This document shows, piece after piece, positions 37,901 to 49,900 of a stretch of DNA of 64,000 nt. The translations under genes and the position numbers were made by a program. Under the pieces are notes generated by a model. The model worked only from the letters and a program-made list of their open reading frames with translations. It was not told the origin of the DNA and made no database searches. This DNA comes from Aurelia coerulea. Lineage: Eukaryota > Cnidaria > Scyphozoa > Semaeostomeae > Ulmaridae. How positions within the stretch are numbered: position 1 is the stretch's first letter; each line of letters starts with the position of its first letter. The stretch lies in the NCBI GenBank assembly GCA_039566865.1, contig CM076949.1, positions 3,687,001 through 3,751,000 on the forward strand, written 5' to 3'.

Positions 37901-40900
37901 AACTGTACCTGCCAAGATATGGTATGCAAAACAATAGGGCCATTTTGGCTTCTGCTAGGGCAGGGGCTCTGGGTGCGAACCTTTTATCCAGGAAGGATTT
38001 AATAATACGATCTGTCAGCGCCCTTGGAAAACTATTTTTAGATAAGATCTCCTTTATTCGAACAATTTCGTCGTGAAAGTTCTTATATGATGAGCATATA
38101 TGAAAGGCTCGATAAATCAAAACGCTAATCAGATTATTCTTGTATTTATCGGGAGCAAGGCTGGCAAAATCCGTATAAAGGCCAGTAAATGTATTTTTCC
38201 TGTATAGACTAGTGATAAAATTACTCCCTTCACGGGTAACGAGAACATCCAAAAAGGGTAAAGAGTTTTCGATCGTAGTGATTCCAACATCAGCTTCGAC
38301 TGACAATATTAATGCCTTTGTACCTTCGATTGCCTGCGATTAAAAAACATGAAATCAGTTCATCAACGATCGTAGTGATTCCAACATCAGCTTCGACTGA
38401 CAATATTAATGCCTTTGTACCTTCGATTGCCTGCGATTAAAAACATGGCTTACAGAAGGAAAAGGAACATCCGAGGGGGAGCAGGGGGTCTCTAAACGGA
38501 ATAATTCGAAACTTTCCAAAAATTCTCAACACTTAGGGCGAGGATTTTAGGTTACATCAAAACTCGTAAAATTTAAATGCAAAAACAATCTTCTTGTATG
38601 CGTGCTGCACAATGTTTCATTGAAAATAAACAAGTAAAGGATTAATAATTGAGCTACGAACAGAGCTTTCATATGTACACAGCAAAGCTCTGTTCGTTGC
38701 ACAATTATTAATCCTTTACTTGCTTATTTTCGTAAAATTTAAGCTGCACTATTGATCGTAAGAAGACCAATAAAATCAGTAATTAAACATTACCTGATCC
38801 TGTTCATCTGAATTTCGACTTTTATCGATAGCTTGAAACATAGCTGGGATGATTTTGCTCAAATGTCGTGTTAATGCATCTCCAGCGACTGTTGAAAGGA
38901 TTGCTAATGCTCTTGTGTTCACTGGTGGAGTCGTAAGCTGGAAATAACAAATGTTCGGATCAGTTTATATAATTCAAAAATCTCCCCTATCAAAGATCAG
39001 TTACTTATTACGTGAGTCATAAAAAATGTATCGACTTCTTGAAAAGTCGTACAGGATTACCCAAGCAACCAATTCGTAAAATTTTAATCAGCTTCAACTT
39101 AATCTTCAAGATTTTTCTCATAATGTTAGGCGCATCATTTCCTTCCAAAATTGGAAGTTGGCCGAAAGGTCTATTTCTTGATATGCCCAAAAACAATTAA
39201 AAATGGGTTGCTCACAATCATGTAGGTTTAGATTTTGATGCTCAGCATTGATTTTCATTTTCATTTGATCATATCTTAACACAAAACCGTATCAGCTACA
39301 TTTAATATAAAAAAAGAAAAAGAAAGATTATCGCTATACAAATAATATCTAGTTACATATCAAATTTTACAAATCTGCTGGTCTTCCTAGGGATCGTGCT
39401 TCGAGAAGGATGCAAATTTTGCAGGAATTCCTTCAGTTTACTTTTGAACGTGGTAATCCTGGAACTCATTCTAATTTCCAATGGTATCTCGTTCCACGCA
39501 TTTGCACCAGAATAGAAAAAACTGCGTTAGGGGAATTCTAGGTTCTGCCTACGGGTGTCCAGATCTAACTGATTTCTTGTTGGATAGTTAGATACTTGAG
39601 ATCTGGTAACAAGTCTCCCTCTTAAGGGGAGACATAATGACATTTCAATATCATTAGAAAGCAATTCCTGGGCTAAAAAGACATTATTCTACGATCTTAA
39701 TCGTTAAAACGTTGACCAAATGAGTCAATCCCTTATAGTTTTTGTTTCCAGGAATTTTTAATTGAGGTTAAGATGATGCATTTTAAATTATGAATAAGTT
39801 CTCAAAATTAAGTTAAACCTCAGCTAGGCAATGGAATTGCAACTTTCAAATAGGTTTTAAAGCTTTTGTATTATGATGCTTCAAAGAGTGCATACATTCT
39901 TCTGATGCATTTACAAAATATAGCAACAACAGAAAGCAAACTAAACTCGAATTGAACATTGTCAAAATATCGCACTCACGGGAAAATAATATGAGCATCA
40001 ATGGAGTGATGTCCAACCATTAAAAAAGGCTATAATAAAATGCCCGAGGTAGATGTTTAGATATATCCTTCTTCTTTAGATATATGCTCATGTTTGCTCG
40101 TAAAAACAATTTCTGGAATGCACAACGAGCGTGCTAGCTACTTGGGGTTCAGAGAAACTTTTGCGGCTTTGTTTGTTTTGAATTTGTGGTTGAGAGAATT
40201 TCCTTTGTCTGCAGCCATTAATTGCTTTGAATTCAGGTGTCAACAAAAGCATTTCATGCTATTGTGTTACAAGATCTGTCCTTGTTAGACACAGCTTTTC
40301 ATACTGTTCACATCACTGATCTTATCTAACTTTTTACCTCAAACTGTCACGATGTTTAAAGTAATGGGCGTTAACCTGAATTATTATCCAACATGGAATA
40401 TGGGTGGACTTTTACCTGTATATAGTGTAAATTTGCATGCTGAAAACCATAATTTGCCTAAAATGCCTAGAGCTTACGAAACAGTAATCAGCTCCGTCTG
40501 AGAGATGTTGTTGTTGTTGTTGTTGTTTTCAGTAATGATAGTTACAGTCAATTTGAACTAAATTTGAAAAAATCGAACCTTGGGTACAAGGAATGGCAAA
40601 ACAACTCTGCTCTTCACTGTCATTAAATTTCTGAGGCCATCCAAGGCTCTCTCCGAGTATTCTTCTTCGTTCTGTGAATAAAATAATACATTTCAACATT
40701 AAAAAGCAAATATGTGTTACATGAAATATATTATTTATAGATATAACGGTACTTCGAAAAGATTTTTGACTATACATATGAAGTCATCCAGATCTTTTTA
40801 AACGGGGCGGAGACAACTGAGAAGTTTTTCTTGCTACAGATTCAATTCTTATAATTTTACACACCGTTATGCTTAAAATAAATTGTCCGTTTGTAATCTG

Positions 40901-43900
40901 TATATAGGGTGTTTTAGAAATAACGCACCCCAACTAGAACTGAAAATTATAAAAAAGTGATGAAATTTGAAAAGATGCAATTTATACCATCTGGATGTAC
41001 AATCGATCTTCTTTCCAATGATATCCAGTTTGGGGAAATGAATGGAATCATTCAACATTTCATTAAATCATACAATGGACCAATTTCAAATATTTTGCCA
41101 AATCTTTTGCCAAATCCCTAATTATTTTTGTTTATTTTTGTCTCTTTTTCAGATGCCTACGTCTGATATTTTACGATTTGTTGAAATTTGTTTGCTTGCA
41201 GGCTGCCCAAAAAGATCGAAAAACAGCTATCAAATTATACATGAATGCATGAAAGTGTCATTATAGTTAGGAAGTTTTCCTAAACAAAGGGAAATTTTGC
41301 TCGTCGTTTTAATTCGTTTTTGCAGGTTTTTGAAAGGGGCTTTCTGCAGAAAATCTCCCATATCAACGGGAAGGAGTGACCGACTAAAGCCGGGTAAATT
41401 ACTGAATCTAACTGAACATATTGCCTATGAAACAAGACAGTTTTCAATATTATTGCTTTGATATTCAGGAAACAATGTTCTTTCAAACGGGGATTGTTTT
41501 TATTGACTCACCCGGTATGAAAAGAGCTGAAAACAAACTTACAAGTTTCTGAAGGACATGTGGTAAAATTCCATCCAATGCTTTTTGGTTAATGGTATCA
41601 TGCAGTTTGTCAAAGGCATCTGCTGCTGCTTCGCGAACTTCTGGTAATGGATCCAGCAATGCTTTTCTTACAGTTAAAACCAAAGATTCTTCGAACATCA
41701 CAATCTGGAAACAGAATACAACTAATGTGCAATTATTTGACAAATTCATACTGAATACAAGGTCTTATAACAAACAATCTAAAACAAAGTGAAATATTCA
41801 GACTTTATTATCTGTTTAACCTTGTTATGTTATGTACGCAGCCATGCGGAGGAGCCGGTGTTGTTGTTGTCATGTAGAATCTCGTGGTAGAATTTAGGCC
41901 ACATGTTATGTTCCGTTGTCTAAGAGTCACCTTGTCCACTCATCATATCTATGGAGCCCCAAGTGTTAACATAAGGAATTTGAGTCCACTATTCGACTTC
42001 AAGGACAACATAGGCGTAAAATCTCTAAGGAAAGATCGTGTAAATTGTTATTCCTTTGTTCAGATTTAACGGTTTGAAAGAAATTTTAGGCACTTAACTG
42101 CAATTCACCTTATTCCGTTCTTTGGATCTAATGGTTTAATAGAAATTTTAGGCACTTAACAGCAATTCTCCTGTGAATATTTCTGATATTTCGATATTTT
42201 CAGAATTACAACATGTTTCTTTCATGAAAAAAATTATGTTTAAGAAAACTAAAACCATTGCAATTTCTGAATTAATGGAGAAAAAATCATAGCATTTTCA
42301 ATAAAATCTTAGTTTATGAAGGTTACAAGGTGGTGGTAAGTGTAAGTCTGTCACTTCTCTGTATAACGTCGCATTCTACAACATTCAGCGATGATACTCA
42401 AGGAATTTTTTATCTGGCCCCATGAAACATAACTGAAAGTTTGACGACGCGGAGACTTTGAAAAAATGCAAATCAAGGGAGTTATGGTATTCTTGAAAGA
42501 TTTAGGTTCCTTATAAAATTCATTTCACATTGAACGGAAATTTTTTTCTGACGAATTCAAAATAATGAAAAAAAAGCTTTGGGAAATTTTTAAGTAATTC
42601 CGAAATCTATCAAAAAAACTAATCATTGAAATACATACCATGTCCCTGCTGGTAGATTTAACGATTTCACTTAGGCCAATGCAAACTCCTTGTCGTTCAT
42701 CGCTTCTATCACTGTCAAGACCTTTTTCAAGAATTGGAATGATCTCAGGAAGGACTCTTTCTCCGAGTTTGCGAACCAGGTCACCAAGGGTTCTTCCTGC
42801 AGTCTGCAAGACAAACAAGCAACATATCAACAGAAGATTGAAAGAATAATTTTCTTTTTCCGTTTATTTACCTTTTAAAGGCAGTCTGTCACGCATTTGA
42901 GTGGGTGATAATGACATTACAAAGAATAGAAAATTGAAATGGCTGCTAATCCTACTGACTTTCTACGACCATAGAAAATGAGATCGATCAGCCTTCTTTC
43001 GTTTCAAATACATAGACTCACAAAGAAATCCGTTGTGTTGAGCTCTGACTTTGTTGCGCCCAATCAGATACGTGACAGACTGCCTTTACTTTCCAAAAAC
43101 TGACACACGAAAAGCCCTGTTTTATGATTAGTAGCGATGGTCATCATCATACAAAGTCAAAAATCAAGATATCATATTTTGATTAACGCAACAAATAACC
43201 GAATGATTTTGGCAGTTTTTTAACTCAACCACCGTTCGAATTCTAAACAGATTAACAGTGAAAAGTTACCTGGCTGTGCATGAAATTAGGCCAAAATGGA
43301 GAGTCGTTTATGTTTATCCTTGGGTACTTGCATCCATTCGAGGAATGCCAAGCGTACAGAAATCGTTGTTTGAACTCATAAGAGAATACGGTTATTGAAA
43401 AGAGTTAGAAAAAAAATTCCTTCAAAAAGGGCGGTAAATCCATCAAAGTGCGCACGAAAGGCACCATAAAATGCAGTTATTGGTGAGGATTAATCATAAA
43501 TTTTGCATTGGTTGCAAAGTGGAAGAGTATTCCATAACTTAGAGCCAAAATATTGGAATATTTTGCGTCGATAAAGGGTGGTCTTTTTAGGGAAAGAACT
43601 GTACTCACCTGTCTCTTATCATAGACAGTACTAGCGAGACATCCAAGCAGCAATGTGAACAATGTAGGAAGGATCTCTCTCAGTGTCTTTGCTGTGTTAT
43701 GAACCACGACCTTCCAAACATGTAATGAAGCTTGTCGAACAGATAAAGCAACATCGGATCTTCCCATGTATAACCCAGAAAGTACACGATTACGTCGATC
43801 AGCACCAAGTAGGTCGAGGATTGCCTACGCAATGAAAATGAGTTTATTAAATGAAAACATATTTTTCTTATATAATCAATTAAAATCAGAACGCAAAGTG

Positions 43901-46900
43901 TACATCTACTGGGCCTATCATGGTGGGAATAGACACTAAGTCAATGGAGTTCCCATCCTGAAAGGCACTTACAACTCAGAATTTCAATACACTAGGAAAA
44001 AACAACAACACTAAGAACAAGTTAACGTCTGTCTCGCATTAGATGTCAGGCAACGACATCAGCGAGTAAGGGACCGTTCAATATTTACAGAGGGGTTGGT
44101 ACTGAAGAGAAATGTTTTCTTGTCCAAAAAATCTTCTTACCCAACTCTGAAAGTGACAGCAAAAACATCTACCCAACAATTTTCGGATTGAAAAAAATTT
44201 GCTCAGCCCCTACCTATAAACATGGTTTCAACGTTAAACCATGTAAATTATCAATTCAATACTGTAAATATTGATGACAAAGATGAAAAAAGTAGACACT
44301 GAAAGTAAAATGGCTAGTGTTGATGATGTTGATGATGTTATTGATAATTTTGGACTTTAAACATTTGGCATTAATTGGTGGGAAAATTTTGTTTTCCCAA
44401 CCTTGAAATTACATGAAAAAATATTTACCCAACCTTTTTATGTTAGAAAATTTCTCTCACCCAACCCATTTCTCTTCGGTACCAACCCCTTTATAAATAA
44501 TGAACAGTCCCTAAGAAACATATTCCGGATGTACCCAAAATAATATATCGGTAATTGCAAAAAAGTACAGGGTGACGCTCAAATCAAGAGCTATCGACAA
44601 ATGTTTTGATCACCGTCCAGTCTTGGCTATCTTTAGAGCTGTTGCATGGTCAATTTAAGCTACCGGGTGTCCCAAAACCCAAGTACTCCCGTTTGAAAAA
44701 TCACCAAAAATTGAATTCACGGCCGATCTTCAATTTTCTTTTTTTGTCATGTTTAACAAGGACCAAATTATTTTCCAATATATAGCTGATCTTGTAATTG
44801 GCTTAAAAAGTAGCAAATTTAGCTCTTTTTAGGGCTACTTGGTTTTGAACCATACTGCAAAAAAGCACTGATGATTGCCAGATCAATTTCTGTGTGCATG
44901 TAAAGCATCTAGTTTGGTCATAAATGACCGAAAGTAATGCGCAAAATCATGGCAGACCTCAATGATGATAAAAAATCTGAATATTTTGACTCTTAGGCAA
45001 GATTGAGTATTATGCTTAAAAACTATAGCTCAAAATAAGGTTTTTCAACATGTAATTGTTCTACCTTGCTGTATAAAAAGCAAGCATTTTATCATCTATG
45101 AACATTTTTGGGGCTTTGACAAAACAACTCAAAAAGAAAATTCTATCAAAGGTTTGATAATAAATTTTTGATGATTTTTTAAACAGGAGTACTTTTTTTT
45201 GGGACACCCGGTATAAATACCGTCTGAGAAACCAGATTTATAGAAATTTTAGAAGCCTAAATTTCTCATGTAGACTTTATTATAGTTCTTGTTACATTTC
45301 TTGAGATATGTATTCTGATTCATGCTTTATCTTGATTAGTTTCAATATGGCGGCATTTATTAAATTTGAGACTATGACGTCATCAAACTTCTAAATGCTA
45401 AACTAGAAAAGCTACAGATTTCTGCTTGCTACCATATTGTAGAACTTCATAAACTATGGTTTTCTTGAAGGTTATATGATGTTTCCTCTATTAGTTTATG
45501 ATTTACGATGATTTAATTTTTTTTCAAAATTGTCCATGAATTTTTCAAAAATAATTAAATTTACGCCATTTTGAAAAGCCATCCAATTCAAAGAAAACTG
45601 CAATAGAATTTTACACCGACCTTTTTAAAGATTTGAAAGATTTGAGCCCTATGCTATAGTGTCGAAGACTTTTGATATAATCTCATTAGACTATTTACCT
45701 TGGTTGAATGTGCAGTTCCAAAATTATCATCCTCATCACCATGTGTTGTCATCTTCCCTGTGACCCCTGTGACCTTGAACAGCAGATCACCCAAAAGCTG
45801 AATTGAACTGAATCGAATTCTCCAGTTATCATCGAATAAACCTTTCTCGAGTTCAGGTAAGAATAAACTGATGGCAGTGTCAGCATATGCAGTGATGATA
45901 CGTTGTCCCGCTTTTAATGATGTTGCTCGAACGAATTCTGATTCATCGGCAAGACCCTAGAAATGAAGCGTAAATTTCCATTTTGAAATCCAATAGTTCA
46001 TTTGAAAGCAAATGTCAGTCTGTCAGTCGCTTTAATCAACTGCGAGTGGATCTCTGTGGCACTGTCACAGAAGTGTCGGGTATTGATATCGCAAACCTGG
46101 ATTCAAAAACCTTGTGCAACTTGCTTCTTTACGGCAGTTCTAATATGAATATGATTGACAACAGGATAATTATTGAAGCAACAATTGAATACATTGAAAA
46201 AACAAACAGGTTGAATTGACCGTGGGGGCTGGAGTGCTGTCTGGGCGAGGGGGTGAGGTTTTTTCGTCCTTTCCCTTGTGGGCGGTTTAGTACCCGTGGA
46301 TCAATATGAAATCAATTTGAAATAACGCAATGATCTAGCAGCTCTCCCTCCTATCTTCCAGACAGTTCAGCACCAAACCACCCAAATTTTCCCTTAGTGC
46401 TTGACTTCCCTCGTCACTGTACCGTCCAGTTGCTATGTGATGGTACAGGGATGATGGAAGTCTACAATATAAAAAGTTAGACCCATAGCATGGTTTGGTG
46501 TGGAACTGCCAGTCTCCTTATTTGTGTGTTGTTTTCTTGTTTTGTTTTGTCCCTCGTATTGCTGTATTTTTTCTTTTTGTTATATATTTATATCTTGAAG
46601 TTTTATTCGCAAATTGTAAGTACCGTTCTTGGTGTAGGCCAGATGACCTTGCGTCTTCTTACACCAAGAGCGGTACAGTAGCAATGTATTTAATTTAGTT
46701 TTAATTTATTATGAATAGAAAAAACATGTCAGTCTTAAATGGAGCATTGCTATCCCGTTGCTATTGTAACCTTTAAAAACCATACAGTAAATCCCCGCAT
46801 ATAAGAACCTACTTTTTTAAGAGCAAGGCTGAAACAGGTTCTTATTTTAAAAGTACTAAGACTATCTAAAGGTATAAAGGTTCTTATTTGAAGAATGCCT

Positions 46901-49900
46901 TGTGTAGACCCTTTAGAATCTTCACCACAGATGTCCAGCCCTGTTATTTGTTTTGGTAAAGTAATTATGTACCCGATACCCAATTCTAAGCCTACAAACA
47001 ACTGGGGAAGAGATTTAAACTTTAACTGCAAACTTGGGCAAAAATGAACTTAATAACGACTATCCCAAATCAACTTTGCTACCCCTGCAATAAGAACATA
47101 TTTTTAATCAAACTGAAACAGGTTCTTGATTACGAGGTGCATAATTTAGGAAAAACAGCATCTAGGATCTTACTTTTGTAGGCTCTTATATGCGGGGATT
47201 TACTGAAAACGACTTGTGCTGGACTCCCTCATAAGATTTACGCGTACTGTTTTAGCCTTGACGATAACCTTGCGTTTCGGAACTGTCACCTGGGATTTGC
47301 GATAATACAAAATTCCTTTGTAAAACACTTCTATTGTTGTTATTCGCGGGCATTTGCAGGTGACATCTAATTTGAGACAGATTTGCGACAACGCAAAATT
47401 CCTTTGCAAAACACTTCTATTGTTGTTATTCGCGGGCATTTGCAAGTGGCATCTAATTTGAGACAGACTATGATATATAAAAGCAAATTTATTGACATCA
47501 AACAAAAAATACCTTCAGCAGAGATGGCACAATCGGTCCAACATAAGAAGCAAATGCATCCCCAAACGTTGCAGGTAGATAAATATAGAGCATGAGATAT
47601 CCTTCTCTGACATGAGGTGCAAGATCTTCCTTTGATGTTGTCTTTATGACATCTGGCATCAGCTTGGCTAATCTCTGAGTTCCAAGTCCATGCAACACTT
47701 CAGCCAAACCTATCACATGAAAAGTTAAATTTTTGAGGAAAAGCTGGAATGCAAGTGTAGTATGCAACAACTGTCTAAAGTCAGTCTCAAATTAGATACC
47801 ACGTGAGGTCTGCGATAACGTAAGGCTGCTCATCCAACCTCTTCACTTATTTTCTATTCGCAGAACATCAGAACTAGTCCTACAATTTACACTTTCAAAA
47901 AGAAATTGAAGGATTTCTTGCTAAGTCAGCAATGATTCCCAAAGCACGATCCCTAGGAAGAACAGCATTCTGTAGATTTGTATTTTAAATGTTGTATTAT
48001 AGAATCTAGGATATTATGGTTTTGTTGTTGTTTTGTTGATAGCTGATAGGGTTTTGTGGATAATATTATAAATTGAAAATTGAAATTGGCATCTTCAAGT
48101 GACATCTAATCTGACACAGGCGTTAGCAATTCCTGAAAAGATTCTGGATTGAGCGTCATTCTTCAAAATTTGTGGAATTTCTGACCAATTCTTTATTGCA
48201 TACAAAGTGAACATGCTGTCTCAAGCTTTTAATCCAGAATACCTACAGGGTTTCCCAAAAAAAATTGTTCGACATTTGAATAAATATTTAAAAACGATAA
48301 AATGAACGGGCTCCTGGTTACACAACCCTGTGTATAAGATCTTAAATTAATTGTTGACATAAGAATCTTGCAAATCCGCCAAACATTCATGGGGTTACAA
48401 GCTTTTGAAGTTCAAGTTTGTTGAAAAGCTGAAACCAGACACCCTTAACTGACTTGTTTTTCAAAAAAGAAATCGAGGTAAAAGAAGACTGTCCAATGTT
48501 TTACCTCTCGTTGATATCAGAGGACTTCAAAAGTTATTTAATTCTTGTAACCGTTGCCAAAATGTACTTAAGAATGCAAGTATCCAAAAACATGGAATGA
48601 AAACGTAATCGACGAGAGACGGGGCCATTCCAAATTGTGCTCAACTGGTTTCCTCCGAGCATCTATAACCTTGATTCAATGTTAGAGAAAGCTAGTTTAT
48701 CGAAAGTGGTTTTGAAATTCCAGTTGATTTGCTTTGAATAAACGAAATTTTACTTTCATTACAAATGCTATTTTTGGGTGTCTGGTTTCAGCTTTCGCAG
48801 AAAATTAAACTTCAAAAGCCGTGAATCTTTAACAAATTTGCAAGCTTCTGGTGTGTAAAATTAATATAGAATCTCAGCAACATGGTTATCTCATATGGAG
48901 GCTGTTCAGTATGTCGTTATTTTTCAAAATTTAATCAAACACCGAACAATTTTTTGGGACACCCTGTAAATGGCATGTTGAAGAAAAGAGAACGGCTCTT
49001 CGTAAAATGAAATGTCCCAAAACGAACCAAAAAGACGTGCTGGAAGAAAACTAATAGGTTGGCTTGCAGAACTTCAGCTACTTCGTCATAGGTGTTCTTC
49101 GGCAATCTTTGCTGTCTTAAAACTATTTTCAGAATAGACCTTTTAGCTATTCTGAAAAGAATCAGAATCGAACGATATCTTGCTACATTTTGTAGAATTT
49201 TCAACTGTGCGCACAATAGTGATAGAAGCTCCAACGCCACTCGATCGAACCTCGTGTATAAAAATGAATTAAAAAAACGCTCGATCCAGGCTCTTTAGTA
49301 GAATAGCTAAAAGATCTACTACAGCGTCTTCTTGCTTTCAAGTAGTTTTCCAGTTACGACGTTATCAAAATTCCAAATCGTCAACCACAAAAGCTACATA
49401 TTTCTGCCTACCGTCATATTTTAGACCCTCATAAACTATGGTTTTCTTGAAGATGTTTCAAAGATTTGATTCCTATGCTCGATGATAAGACAAAGAGAAA
49501 TCTCAAACAGAAGGTTCGTGAATTTAGAAGTAGATTATTCATAAGAGCTCTAAATGGAAGGCCAACAGTGAACACGTCTTTGATGCACACGGTCCAGATC
49601 TCTTAAATTCAAAACTCCTTACTTTCGCAGCGTGCATCAACCTAATGATACAGACAACCGCTTCGTGCCTTTTCTGAATAACATTCCAAATAAAGTAGCT
49701 AAACCTTTGATTGCAGCTGTTGTTATCAATAATAATGGCGTCTAAAAACAACATTGCAGCTGTTTTTCAGCAATTAATTTGAGTGGGCAGGAAGCATTTC
49801 TAGCTACTTAAAGCTAATTTAAGCCCACTATGCATGCCGCATCCAGGCATGGGACCCCTAGTTTAACGTCCCTTTCGAAGGACCGCGAGGCGAGTTGCAA

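Noticed and set aside
38270..38444. Two further copies of exon 17 as mutually exclusive or cassette exons
   Set aside because: Neither copy has its own donor. The unit length of 97 shifts the frame and the copies encode the same residues, so they cannot serve as alternative exons.
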